Source: Symsagittifera roscoffensis (taxonomy: Eukaryota; Xenacoelomorpha; Acoela; Convolutidae). From it: a stretch of 64,000 nt of DNA. Positions 22,481 through 34,155 of the stretch are shown piece by piece. The position numbers and the translations under genes are program-made. Location: positions 10,946,539-11,010,538 of the forward strand of contig NC_087070.1 of the NCBI RefSeq assembly GCF_963678635.1, read 5' to 3'. The number at the start of each line of letters is the position of its first letter. Positions within the stretch are counted from its first letter, which is position 1. The notes beneath the pieces were generated by a model. That model saw only the letters and a program-made list of their open reading frames with translations. It was not told where the DNA came from and made no database searches.

Positions 22481-23041
22481 GGATCAATTGAGCAATCTCC
22501 CCCCATAATGACCAATTGAGCTATCCCCCCCCGGCAAAAATGAATAAACTCTACAAAAAGACGTCAGCAAACGCAAGTAGATGGATGGTGTGTTTATAGC
22601 ACGCAATCAATTGACCGACTGAAGTTGATCTTAAATGAGCATCGAGAAAATTTTTTTAAAAAAATCAAAGTTTATGAAAAAAAAATGTTGTTTAGGCGAC
22701 GAAAGCAATTTACCAGGGTTGGTGCTCTAGCCTTGTATCTGAATAGCAAAAACGGTTCTCCGCAGCACATTAATTTTGTACGCAAAAAACTTTTTGTCAT
22801 TTTAAGAAAGAAAAAAGTCGCTTTTTATGCCTGTTTTATTGATTCTTTTTTCAATCTAAATGAAACTTTAGAGCTTTTTTATTGTAAATTTTGGCTTCCA
22901 CAGTCGTTGGAAACTATGTTTTATGCTTTCAGGTCATTCAAACTATTTTCAAGTGGTTATAAACATGTCTCAAGTACCTATTGAGCTATCTCCCCCCACG
23001 CGAGAATGGGGGGGGGGGGGGGGAGATTGCTCAATTGATCC
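22481..23041. mobile_element. 561-bp TIR element with 8-bp target-site duplication
   Basis: Perfect 24-bp terminal inverted repeats: left begins GGATCAATTGAGCAATCT and continues into a C6 run; the right end is its exact reverse complement. The flanks carry AACAAGAA at 22,473-22,480 and again at 23,042-23,049, an 8-bp direct duplication as made by hAT and some other DNA transposases. Subterminal direct copies of CAATTGAGCTATC occur near 22,513 and 22,978, and a G16 run lies just inside the right TIR. It holds a 119-codon open frame (22,625-22,984), rich in K/F, that I do not recognise; no transposase motifs are seen. Probably non-autonomous. Confidence 0.85.
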
Positions 23042-24150
23042 AACAAGAATAACATACTGAAGCTAGGAGTCACTCAACATATAGAAGGAAACTCCTTAAA
23101 TTGATAGAAGCTTCGTTAAAAAATCCTTAAAATATCCAGAATTTTCAAAAAAGAAATTTCAAAATTTTATCACCAGATTTCTTGCCAGTGATAATAATTA
23201 ATGGTTTCTTAGCCGGATAAGATCGTCCGCTACGCTACAAGTTATTACAAAATTGATACACAGCGCGCAGCAATTATCCCAAATTACCCTCGTTTACCGT
23301 AAATCACGTACAAAGTAAATTGTTTATTTCTGGTGACAAATACCTAACTTCGAATCAAAGTTTCTTTTCTCAAAACCGTATGTTTCTTAACTGATATCCG
23401 AAAAACTGATTGTTTTTATAATTAAATTGATCATTTTCATTATTAAGCTGAATGCAAAAAAGTCAATTGCTAAAAACTTATAGCTAAAAATTTTTTTGAG
23501 TTTTTATAGATCTTGTTCAAAATACATATAAAATCAACACATCTTGAACTTTTTAAGGATCAGATTTCTGAAACTGAATTTTATACGTAAAAAAAACATC
23601 TTTACTATCTTGGACCCTCCTCAAAAGGAAAATTCATTATTGTGTGACTAAAACTTCTGACATTCAAAAAACAGATTTTTTCGTGGTTAACTGGAAGATA
23701 ATCAGGTAATTTTTCCACCCATCCATTTAGGAGGCCGTTTTTGATTACAGAGTATAGAAGAAATGGTTGTCTTACAGTTTCATGCATAACATTGTCAGAG
23801 AAAAATGATGAAAATTGTATGATAAGCACTTTCTATATGATTTTCAAAAAAATCGAAAAACAAAAAGCCCTTAATAAAAAAAGAGAAAGCTTTGATGCAT
23901 ACGGGTTGTACGAGAAAACAGCTTGTCATACAATTCTATGCATACAATTTTTGTAGAAGGTTCTCACTTATTCAATCTCTTTTATTGAAAACTGTAGGCT
24001 ATTTCTACATGCATACAATCTGCATATGACTCAGTGGGTAATATTTCAGCTCAGTGGATCACCTGACTTCTAAGTTTAGCTAAAGTAGAACAAATTTAAT
24101 TTAGGTTAGAAAAATTAGAGACGAATCATTGTTCCTTAATTTTCTACCAG

Positions 24151-24306
24151 GTGGACGAAAGCAAGGACTGTGTTATCACTCATAAACTCGGCCTCCAATC
24201 ATACCCATGTGAGAATACTGAGAGCGATTCTGATTGGCCAATAGCAGTTTGTGAGATAGTCAGGCCCATCGAAAATAAAGGACTAGCAGGATGGAACTAT
24301 CAATGA
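24151..24306 (+). CDS. C-type lectin-like domain, terminal exon
   Basis: Preceded by TTTTCTACCAG. Reads in phase 0 from GTG: VDESKDCVITHKLGLQ, then SYPCENTESDSDWPIAVCEI and a short tail ending at TGA (24,304-24,306). Three cysteines with the spacing C-x12-C-x13-C and the closing CEI motif match the C-terminal half of a C-type lectin-like domain. Together with 20,470-20,611 it forms one plus-strand gene. The canonical WND calcium-site motif is not evident, so sugar binding is doubtful. The exon is notably less AT-rich than its surroundings. Confidence 0.72.
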   Translation: MDESKDCVITHKLGLQSYPCENTESDSDWPIAVCEIVRPIENKGLAGWNYQ

Positions 24307-24309
24307 ATT

Positions 24310-25550
24310 GTTTTGGGTGTTTGATTGCATATATGAAAGAATAATCGAAAAAAATACACTTTCCAAAAGTTTTTGGTTTACCTCGATTTGAACGCCTGAC
24401 CTCCAAACACAAAAATCCTGTCGTACACTTTCACACTATACAATTGCTCCTAACAAATTTCCATACATTGAGTGTATGTAATAACGTTTATCATACAACT
24501 TTCATAATGAAATTTTAAAACAAAAACACTATTTTACATGGCTGAAAAAATTTACACAGTAAAAATTCGAAGAAAAAATGTTCTTTCAGTAGCAAAAGTC
24601 ACTTCTAGGCTCAAACAAACAATTAACTAAAGAAATTCGCATAATTTGGTGCATTTTTATCTAAAAAGTAGTCCAGGCTGAGTTTTTTGAAAGAATCAAA
24701 AGTGACTTTTTTGGTAACTCGACATTTGGCGACTCGTTAAATGCAGATAAACTGTGCGATTCTTGCCACTCAACCTATTTTGTTTCTGTATAATTAATCT
24801 TTCATTTTCCTGTTTTCTGGAAACACGCATAAACAAAGCGAAACCCGGGTTTTATTTTACATACAATTTCCTTTCTTATATTTTTCGGACATTTTTTTTG
24901 TGCAGATGGAATATTTGATTAGCATCTTTCCATATACGATAAGCACCTGATATACACGTTAAGCAAAAAAGTGATTGTGGCATTTTTGGTCATCTCGAGA
25001 GATTGAATTATCGTGCTGGCATTCAAAGGTCCAAAAACTGAAGTAATGATCATAATATATTTTTTTCAAGGCAAAACTTATAACTATACACTCTATGAAA
25101 ATGTACGTTCACAATTTATTTCAGCTTGGGAGAATACCAAAATGTGACTGCTCATGAGTTTTTAATGGTGTGATTTTGTGTAACAAAAACTCATCAAAAA
25201 AATGGAAATTTTTAAAAATCAGGTGTGATTAACTGCAGAAAAAATTACTTGATTATCTCCTAACGAAATCAAAACTAAACAGACAAATTAACTTGATATA
25301 TAAACTTCGTTCAGTCAAATTTCAGGTGTGTTTTTCTTTAATCAAATTTCTAATCATTTGAATTTTTTGAAGGTTTACTATTGTTTTAGCGAAGTGGAAC
25401 CAGATATAAACTATATTTATTCTTTGGTTATAAATTGGATATTTTATCTCTATAAAATATTTAAAATTAACCAATCACGATCCATCTAACTAACAAACCA
25501 CTTATTTGCAAGTGCTGAAATTACAAACAAGAGAGATTTGAACTTAACTT
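24310..25550. other. AT-rich non-coding DNA with hairpin-repeat fragments
   Basis: No coding signal. A degraded relative of the CATACAATT repeat family spans about 24,375-24,545 (CCTCCAAACAC, GTCGTACACTT, TATCATACAACTTTCAT). AAACCCGGGTTT at about 24,843 resembles the end motif of the same family at 61,130 and 62,117. Confidence 0.5.
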
Positions 25551-25557
25551 AGAAATA

Positions 25558-25794
25558 TGTTACCTCTCCCAGAGAACTTTAGCAATCGCAATAAGCCAGT
25601 ATACTCTAGATCTATTGAGCCTAGCAGAGACTAGTTAAACACCCTGAGGCTAGTAGATATAAGAGTAAGATTAGGATCGGTATTAGATTAAGAAGTTGCA
25701 CGAATCTATCCGGCCGAAAATAAGATAGCGTGACGCGCAGACGGTGTACCCTTATCCGAAATTACTCTATGAGTTACAACTCGAACCTAACTCA
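25558..25794 (+). repeat. Possible 5' LTR of gypsy-like element 1
   Basis: Begins TGTTACCTCTCCCAGAG, contains a TATA-like AGATATAAGAG near 25,658, and ends CTAACTCA. Two bases later TGGTGCGACCATAAG could serve as a tRNA primer-binding site. No 3' partner exists in the window because the element is truncated, so the boundaries are a guess. An alternative start is the stronger TATATATAAAT at about 26,316. Confidence 0.3.
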
Positions 25795-25796
25795 TC

Positions 25797-27108
25797 TGGT
25801 GCGACCATAAGTCTCGATCAAGACCTTAAAAAAACAAATTAGCTTAGAACTAACAGATAGGTTAGAATTAGACAAAAATATTTTCAAAAAATGTTGCACG
25901 ATAATAATCTTATTGAAATGTCTCTACGACTCAATAGATCAGAACCGCTATTCCGCTTAATTATAGAACTACCAGGCATTGGAAGAAGATCTCGGACAAG
26001 AGACGATCTACGACTACGAAGAAACTTACCATTAAGTTTCATGGTCGTACAGCGAAAGCCAGACCAAACTTTTTATATTTAGAATTTTAATAGCAAAGAA
26101 TTTAGATTTTCATTTGCAAACATAGAAACCTTGAAGAAAAATCTTCAATGATTATTACAGGCGCTAAGCCTTATTTACTATTGTACAATAGCCTTTTATA
26201 AAAACATCTCAAATCGTTCCCTCTAAATCTGCAGTAAAACTGAAAAAATATCTGAAAAAAACAATATTATTAAAAATAAAAAAAAAATTACTTGACATGA
26301 TCATAAATTGTTAGTATATATAAATCATCCTGGCATCCCCCGCTTCATCACCTAAACATAATAGCAAACATTTAAACCACTAATATCATCAAACACTAAA
26401 AATTTTTATCAAATAAGTTTAGATTATCTTTAAAACCTTATCTAAATTTTTCTCCTTCTTTCATCTCAATTTATTCAATCTTAAACCAGATCATCAAGGC
26501 TTTCCTTGGATCTCCATTAAATAATTAAATTAAATCCATTTTATACCATAAAAAATTATAACCTGATCATCAAGGCCTATCCTTGGATCAAATAGAACAA
26601 TTTTGTTCTCCCCCACCCAAATAATGAAAAGTCTAACGACCTCAAACGTCGATTCACTACCCAAACCTTTCAAAGACCCAGGACTAATAGAAAATTTTCA
26701 ATCACGTTAACCATTCAAATTAAGCTAAACAGTGAAGAACTTCGGTTATTTCATCCTTCACTTAATCCCCCCTCTTACCTGACCCAGGCTGAATCTTAAA
26801 TCTTAACAAGTATTAAAATATTATCTAACGAACTACCTGTGTTCTAATTATACCTGAACCTTGTGGATCTATTTACTATTCTCCAACCCTTGAACACAAT
26901 CACTACCCCTAAGTAAGATTAGGTAAGTTAACACCTTAACTTAGAATAGCCACGAGAAAGTAAAAATCATTCTTCGGAATCGATATATGCTTTTCTCTCC
27001 AACCCTACATAAAAGACCCAAGTTAGGCTAACCAAAAAATCGCAAGGAGTAACAGTCTAGGATTTTAAAATTACTAATAACAACCTTGCACTCCTCATCC
27101 TAAACCTT
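25797..27108 (+). other. Untranslated leader of gypsy-like element 1
   Basis: About 1.3 kb without a convincing frame. It includes a TATATATAAAT box near 26,316 followed by GC-richer CCTGGCATCCCCCGCTTCAT, and two direct copies of GATCATCAAGGC...TCCTTGGATC (26,486-26,512 and 26,564-26,590, 78 bases apart), each able to form a partial hairpin. A 63-codon frame (25,891-26,082) is not recognised. Confidence 0.4.
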
Positions 27109-27570
27109 ATGTCACTGAACAATTTAGGAAATAAACAAACAATTGTACTACACAATTGTGAAATAAATAACAAAGCATACGATCTTTTGATTACACCGCA
27201 TAAACAAACAATCGGATATATTCGCATAAAACGTCAAACAATGAAAAGAAATCTTTTAAGCAAGCAAAGACAAATTACACGAAAAAGATTTTCAAAGCGT
27301 AGAAACGCAGTCTCCGAATCAGAAGTCAGCGATTCAGATGCACTCTACGAACTAAAAGAGACAGTAAATAAAAATTACCCAGTTCATGATCAATTATATT
27401 TTTCCGATTCAGAAGCTACATCACATTCATCAAAACCCGGAAAAAGAAGAATAAAAAAGATATACAAAAATAAACTAGTACGTTTATACAGTTGGAACCA
27501 ACCAATCAGACACATTGAACATTACGCACTGACAGTCATAAAACGAAAAAATGAGAATAAGCCCAAGTGA
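27109..27570 (+). pseudogene. Unrecognised 153-codon ORF upstream of gag
   Basis: Begins with ATG after a long leader. Strongly basic, with Arg/Lys clusters (QRQITRKRFSKRRNA) and an acidic-serine patch (SESEVSDSDALYE). It overlaps the next frame by four bases (GTGA at 27,567). I do not recognise a family. It could be the N-terminus of an extended gag, or a separate accessory frame. Confidence 0.45.
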
Positions 27571-28943
27571 CAAAAGTCCAGACGAAAACTCGGTTTTTCC
27601 ATTTATCATCATTTCACTCACTGACGACAGAGGACAAACACAATTTTGTCATAACCAAATCGCAAATAAAATTTGAACAAGGAATTAGCCCATGTAAAGC
27701 AGAATTCCCAGAAATAAAAATCAAAAGACAAATTGTCGACCATTACATAAAAGGAATATGTAACTTAACACAACAATGTGGAACTTACATCATAGAACTC
27801 AGTAAAACAAGAAACTTTCATGGCAAATATGTTATTCAAACGGATGAAGTCGATAAAGAATTTTCAAAAGTATTCACAGAATACATTAAAAACATACAAC
27901 ATCAAAACTCACAGAGAGCAAATTCAATTTTCACTAACGATGTTTTTGCAATAATATAAAATTATTTATCTATACTAGAAAGACCAGAAACCGAAAGCAC
28001 ATCACCGGTTCAAACATCAAGACACACAAATGTCAGAAATGAAAATGCCGCATTCTCAGCATTTTTAAACTCAATCCGTGAAAACTTTTCAAAAAACAAA
28101 ATTTCACCAAATATTAAACACGATTTACAAAAAATGTTAGCATGATTTATAAAAGACTATTTTACCCACAAGATAGATTTAATTGCACAAGCAAGAAAAA
28201 ATTTTAGACCCCAGAGAACAAATGACGACACTGTAATTGCCGAACAATCAGATTACGTTTGGGACCCTGACTGGTCTCATACATTATTTCTGAATATTCC
28301 AATAGACATCTCAAGTCAAGCAATCAGTACAAAAACTATTCACAAAGATTACGTAAAAGTAAATCCACTCACAACAGATGCCATTCCTTTAAATTACAAC
28401 TCATTTTTACCTGATAGAAGACAAAATAATAGTTTAAATTCAATTTTTGTACAAAAAGAAAACTTAAATGGAACTAGAAATCTCACACAACAAGATATTC
28501 AAACACCATCACATTTTATAAATGAAGAAATCGTTGAAACAATTGTAACAACTACACAGCAAAGTATTTCACCAATACATCCAAACCTTACAACGCCAAA
28601 ACCAAAGACTTCAATATTACCTCAAGTAACATTGCAATCTACGGTTAAACCCTCGGTTGCTCCAAAATATTCACATGTGGAGTACCAAACATTTAGACCA
28701 ACGACGAAACCACCACAAAAACAAAGAACATTCACCAGAAGTAATTTCGCAGAACACAATTATAACTACGTAAATAGATCACAAACATCTAAACCTTCTC
28801 GTACAAACCCGCATGATCGTTCATTTTCACAACGACAAAATTTCCAACAACAAACAACAAAGTTCCCAAATTTTAATGTAACCAACGAAATTCAACAGAC
28901 CCAAGTGAAAACTAACCTTTTTTTCAACAAAAAAAAATCATAA
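27567..28943 (+). pseudogene. Unrecognised N/Q/T-rich reading frame preceding gag
   Basis: One frame is open across about 459 codons apart from stops at 27,957 and 28,143. The first third has a Cys pair in CNLTQQCGTYIIEL; the last third is a Thr/Pro/Gln/Asn-rich linker (TTPKPKTSILPQVTLQ; RQNFQQQTTKFPNF). Continued openness despite decay suggests former coding sequence of the element. Position before the capsid-like region is unusual for Ty3/gypsy. I cannot assign a function. Confidence 0.45.
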
Positions 28944-28959
28944 AAAACCATAACAATAC

Positions 28960-31150
28960 AAACAAAAAACACCTTACTATACACCTAATTATCATTCATC
29001 TGATGATGACGATTTTCATGACCAAAACCAACAACAAAATACTCAAAACCAAAGACTCCAGTCTTATCAAGTAAATCAACCAGATATTTTTGAACCACAC
29101 GAGAACAACATATGCGACAACCTAGACCAAATTACGAACTTCGAAATAATAATTTATATTCACAAAATCCAGCAAATACTGATTATTATCAACCAACACA
29201 AATGCAAAACGAAATACCACTGCCATTTAATTTAAAACAACATGAAATAACGAAACATCAACGGACTAATTTTTCACAAATGCCAAATGCCGCAGAATCA
29301 CTGCAGATGACTATGAATCCATACCTCATGGGTGGATCATCAGTAACATCAAATAAACCACTGATAGTATTCACAGGCACAGACCCTGAATATTCTGAAG
29401 AAGACTATCTAAACGCAGTCACAGCAAATTTAATTTAAAATATCGGACCTGAACCAATTAATACACCGCTCCATCAAAATTGGATGCATAGACGCACAGC
29501 GTTAATCCAAACAACAATTGATGGCGCAGCTCAAAAATGGTTTTCAGTTTTACCAATAGACATAAAAACAGATGGGAAAAGATTTACACAAGATTTTTTT
29601 TAAAATTTTTGATTCTGAAACAAATAAACTACATCAAAGAGTTTTGTGTAACGAAATTCGCAGACGACCAAACGAAACGATTAAACAATTGGCAGTTAGA
29701 ATCGAAACACTAGTTCAAAAAGCATATTCACTAAACACTCATTATTATAAAAACACGAAAATGACAGAAATCTTAATGATGACTCTAACACCCCAATTCA
29801 GATAAACAGCTATAAAAAAGAGAGCATCGCACCCCTCCTCATTTCGCGAACCCGATTTAGATTTCAGAAAACTAGTTGATAAATTAGAACAAGCAGAAAT
29901 CACATTGAAACTTGAAGAAACAGAAAATCCTAAACTACAATACGTTGATAGAATCGAAACAAATACCACACAAATAAACAACATACACGATTCAGATGTG
30001 GACCTAACTGAAAAAATCACTGAAAGTTTGAACATATATGCGGAAAATCCAAATTTTAAAGTTAAACCATCTTTCAAGAAATGGTGTAATTTTATCGAAG
30101 ATACGGACACAGCATTGCCGAATGTTGACAAAAACAACAGGATAATCAAAACAAACCGCAAAAGTAAAAAGAACCAAACAAATCATTCTACCAATACATG
30201 AAAAAGGATCAAAAACTACCAAACAAAAATATACATAGTAATAACAGCTCTGGTAAACCACTCCCAAAAAATTCAAATTACTCACGAAACCAATCACCCT
30301 ATAACTCTAATTATAGAGGTAGATCACCAGAACAAAAAATTCACGAAATTTCTCCCAAAACAGACATAGTCGATCAAATAGCCAAAAAAACCAGTATAGA
30401 AACAACTAATCACGATCAAATTCAAACTGAAGAGATATTTTTGATACCAGTTCCCATTCAAATTCTAGGAACAGACACTATTCAAACGATAGATCACGTA
30501 ATTGATCATACAATAGAAATAGAAACTACTCGAATAACAGAATAAGAAGTTATTCGAAAAAGAGAAACCAACGTTACCAAAACAACAGATCTAGAAACCA
30601 TTCCTATAACAGATCTAAGTATCAAGGAAACAAAAACAATTACTATAATAGGTCAAGAAACCACTCACAAAATAAGAATCCCAACTATAACAATCGAAGA
30701 AATTATTCTCAATCCCCTTATCGAAACAACAATCATTACCCTGATTCCCAACACAAATAAAGAATTAACACACCGAAACATCAGCGACAAATTAATCAGG
30801 TACAAGCAACTGAAGGAACAGCTTCAGATCCCCTTGGTATCGACAACACAGAAAGTACCGAACTATAATTAAACCACATTAATTGTGAATCAACAGACAG
30901 CGAAAGTGACACAAATAACACTATCTCAGTTAATATGATCACAGTCAAAAACGACAACAAACCCATTATATACGAACAACCTTTTAGTTCACACGTTTAC
31001 GAAAATCAATCGGAACTCTTTCAAGACTAATATACTAGACCCATGAGAAACGATGTATCAATTGAACATAATGTAAACGAAATAAATACAGTAGTCAATA
31101 ACGAAAAGCAACGCTCAAGTAGAAGTCACATTTACTAACATAATATACAA
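28960..31150 (+). pseudogene. Gypsy-like gag, capsid region and basic RNS-rich tail
   Basis: Frames at 28,970-29,110, 29,112-29,438, 29,440-29,805 and 29,905-30,201 join by frameshift. The capsid-like core includes PLIVFTGTDPEYSEEDYL, then a region with AAQKWFSVLP and RRRPNETIKQLAVRIETLVQ, patterns typical of Ty3/gypsy gag. The tail (30,200-30,770) alternates frames rich in R/N/S/Y (YNRSKYQGNKNNYYNRSR) and shows no CCHC zinc knuckle, so RNA binding would rest on basic repeats. A minus-strand open frame here (30,161-29,745) is a shadow. Confidence 0.65.
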
Positions 31151-31224
31151 AAAGAACAGCCAAAAGAAAAATTGGACAATACCATTTCTCTTAGAAAGCC
31201 CAAAAAATAAAGAATTTCAACCAC

Positions 31225-31515
31225 CCGATCTTGAAATAGAATTTTTAATTGATTCAGGAGCAGAATCAAATATTATTAACATCCCTAATTGGAATGAAAT
31301 CAAATCTTTACACCCAATCCTAACACCTAGAAAAACCGCCAGTAAATTAGCAACAGCACAAGGATCAACATATGTAAATTACGGAAAAATTGAACTTTTC
31401 CTTGTTCCCACTAGAACAATGGAACATAATAAAATACTAAATAGACCATTTAAACAAAAATTTCACATTACAGACATAAAACAAAATATCATTGGCATAC
31501 CATATATAACTAAGT
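31225..31515 (+). pseudogene. Gypsy-like retropepsin domain
   Basis: Reads EIEFLIDSGAESNIINI, the D-S-G active-site loop of an aspartic retropepsin, followed by STYVNYGKIELFLVP and ITDIKQNIIGIPYI, matching the flap and the I-x-G second loop. It would mature the polyprotein. This short domain is uninterrupted, but the frames on both sides are broken. Confidence 0.78.
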
Positions 31516-32052
31516 ATATTCTCACAAAAAAAAATTGAATAGCAAACTTCATATAAAAGATAAATACACAAGTACAAAAAACCTATCCTTAACATTCTTT
31601 CAAAGATTAAACAAACAACCACCAAATTTTCTCCAAATTTTATCCTATTTATAATCAGGAATGAAAACAACTGAAACCACTTTCAGGAAATAAATATATA
31701 ACTCTTCAATCAAACAAGTCCACCAGTACGATAAGAACAAAAGCAAACAACCTTTCTTCATGTCAGACCTTGAATTTAAACCAATCCATAAATTTTTTAG
31801 AATCACAATCTCATCCATAAAATACATGAAACATTCAAACTAAGATATTATTTCTTATTACACGTATATAACAAATCACCATACCAGATAACACTACCCT
31901 TAGGACTCTTAGGATACTGTGAATCAAATGCTACAAGTTCACCCACAAATGAAGTAGCTCATCGAGTCAATAATATATTACAATTACTAGACATATGTCA
32001 ATCCACAATTCTTGATGAAGAACTATCAATAAACAACATAACAAGCAACGAA

Positions 32053-32560
32053 AAAAGAAACACTGATTACTTCACAAAAACACCATAATTTAAACCAACG
32101 TTTAAAATATCACATTATACGGAAGAACAACAAAAATTTCTAAAAATGTTCAATTTTGAACACTCCCAAATAACACAAAAAAAGAATTCGACAAATTAGC
32201 CGAATTGTTATTAAAATTTCCAACAGTTTATGCAACATCCAAATTCGATTTTGGAAAAATTAGTTCACCACTACATTTACCTTAAAAACCTGACGCAGTT
32301 TTCAAAAAACAACGAGCAAGTAAAGTACCGATACATTTACAAGACAAAGTAAACAGACTACTTCTAATTTCATATTGTTCTAAAATGTCAAGTAGTCTGT
32401 TTACTTTATCTTGTAAATGTATCGAATTCTTTTTGTGTTATTTGGGAATGTTCAAAAATGAACATTGTTAGAAATTTTTGTTGTTCTTCCGTATAATGTG
32501 ATATTTTAAACGTTGGTTTAAAATATGGTGTTTTTGTGAAGTAATCAGTGTTTCTTTTAC
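32053..32560. repeat. Inverted self-duplication at the broken end of element 1
   Basis: Left arm 32,053-32,365 contains the connector into RT (KKEFDKLAELLLKFPTVYAT, then HLQDKVNRLL). From about 32,385 the sequence is the reverse complement of the left arm: first of 32,330-32,360, then of 32,053-32,190. The middle of the left arm (about 32,190-32,328) has no counterpart, so the right arm carries an internal deletion. A short spacer (TAATTTCATATTGTTC) separates the arms. Confidence 0.88.
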
Positions 32561-32564
32561 AGTT

Positions 32565-34150
32565 ATCTCTGAAAGCATAAAATTTTTCAAGTTTGGATTC
32601 GCATAAAATTTTTTGGTCAATTTTGTTTCTTCTGGATGCGAATTTCAGCCTGGACTACGTTTTAGACAAAAATGCACGTTTTTGCAGCCATTTCTGCTAA
32701 AAAAAGAGTTTATATGAGATTGAAATGAGAAATTGCGGCCCAGAATTGAGATCAAATGTTTTCTTGAAATTTAGCTTTTTAATTGTTTTTTGCAGCAAGG
32801 TGAAAATTGCGCTTCGTACAATTTTCATATCTGGAAATTGTACGTTAACTCCTACTCCAATACATTGTGTATGATTTCGTATGATAAGCAATGTTGCTCT
32901 AATGAAACGAATAAACGTGTATGGAGGTCAAACCGGGTATATTGTCCTTTATTCGATTTTTTCAATTTGGTATGAAAACATTAGTCCATTATTATCCGTT
33001 TTAACAATTTTAAGCCCAACTTTATATAAAAAAAGACAGTGAAATTGGTTAGTTTTGTCAAGTGAAACTATTGTAGCTGAAACTTTCTGAATCTATGAAT
33101 GCAAAATAATCCAATCTTTGTTAGTTCTATAATTGATTATTCTGGCAAATGTTCTGCAGGAAATTTGCAAAAAACAATATCTGACCATACCGTAGGAGAA
33201 AATTCAACCCTCGAAAACATTGATAAGGCTGTTGTTTCACTAAAACTTACCATGAAAAACTCAATAAAAAAACAAGTTGTTAAAATGAAAGCTCAAAACC
33301 TCTAAGAAGAAAACTTGTTCTATTTCTTAGATTTTTTCATTTTTTTGTGAACTCTTCGAATCAATCGGGCTGCGTGGAGGATAAAAAATTCAGGCTATTT
33401 CATAGACCATTTGAACACTTCTTGCTCCAATGTTCAGCTTTAGTGGTGTAAATCGGATTAATCATCAAGAGTAAATTAATTGCACGAGTCTTCAATAAGT
33501 TTCATGTCCTAAACTTTAAACACAAACATTCCATTACTTAGTCTATTTTTTGTTTTCTTTCCATACTCAGCGTCACCCAGGTGGTCTGGGGTCAGTGTCT
33601 TTTGTTGTTGCTAATCTCAACAGTGCCTTTTGTTGCTATATTTTTTCAAAAAACAAACTTTCCTACTGAAATATTTTTCTCGTGCCCCCGGGTATGTCAT
33701 GCCACGTATAAACTAGATGTAAATACGCTGCCTTCTATGCTGCAGTTATTAGAATGGTGTCAAATTAACTCATATACGGTGATATATAAAATCATCTGTC
33801 TGCATATCGGCTTACGAATCAGACCTAACTCTTTTTGCAATGATGGTTCTAGCAAAACTAGTCCGTTGATTCCATTCTCAATACTTATGAATATAAAATA
33901 CGTTTAGCTGTTTGGATATACTTTGTTCTACACTCTTAGTTAATGTACTTATACCTAATCAACAATCGCATTTTACATAGTTTTATCAGTCCCAGAGTCC
34001 GATTAATGTCAAGGCGCAGCCAGCAGCTCCTTAAAAGGATGCCAGGACCGATTTCCCATGGTTACCTACCCACTGGAAAAAAACTTCATTGTATCCACCA
34101 TTTAGCTGGGATAGTTGATTTAGACAGCTCAGCCTTGCGTTAGGCAAACT
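32565..34150. other. AT-rich non-coding DNA; no supported gene
   Basis: Contains a CATACAATT-family repeat at about 32,815-32,945 that ends TGTATGGAGGTCAAACCGGG, as at 61,110-61,135. A 108-codon frame at 33,581-33,907 begins hydrophobic but shows no family. The end may hold the LTR or leader of gypsy-like element 2; I could not find a matching 3' copy. Confidence 0.4.
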
Positions 34151-34155
34151 TCAAT

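Larger units (their letters stand above)
20612..24150 (+). other. Probable lectin-gene intron with repeats
   Basis: AT-rich, no recognisable coding segment. It contains a dispersed hairpin-type repeat (about 20,935-21,010), a CATTACGAGGC-type repeat (21,817-22,000), and the TIR element at 22,481-23,041. A CTLD normally has some 15-25 residues (the WxxGEPN-type segment) between the parts encoded by the two exons, so a small exon may be hidden here; I could not identify it. Confidence 0.45.
25558..32365 (+). mobile_element. Gypsy-like LTR retrotransposon 1, truncated
   Basis: Plus-strand element read from a possible LTR/leader through a long upstream frame, capsid-like gag, RNS-rich tail, retropepsin and the start of the RT module. 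Similarity stops at about 32,365, where the sequence folds back on itself. RT core, RNase H and integrase are absent. Protein pieces are unusually rich in N, Q, K and T, matching the A-rich plus strand. Multiple stops and frameshifts show it is dead. Confidence 0.75.

Noticed and set aside
22625-22984. 119-codon frame inside the TIR element as a transposase
   Set aside because: No DDE/D-type or zinc-finger pattern is visible and it is too short; kept only as an open frame in the element description.
29745-30161. 138-codon minus-strand frame rich in F, V, S, with a signal-peptide-like start
   Set aside because: Antisense to gag of gypsy-like element 1, where the sense strand has clear gag motifs.
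33581-33907. Secreted protein with hydrophobic N-terminus
   Set aside because: No family resemblance, AT-driven composition, no splice or promoter context; probably LTR or leader sequence of element 2.
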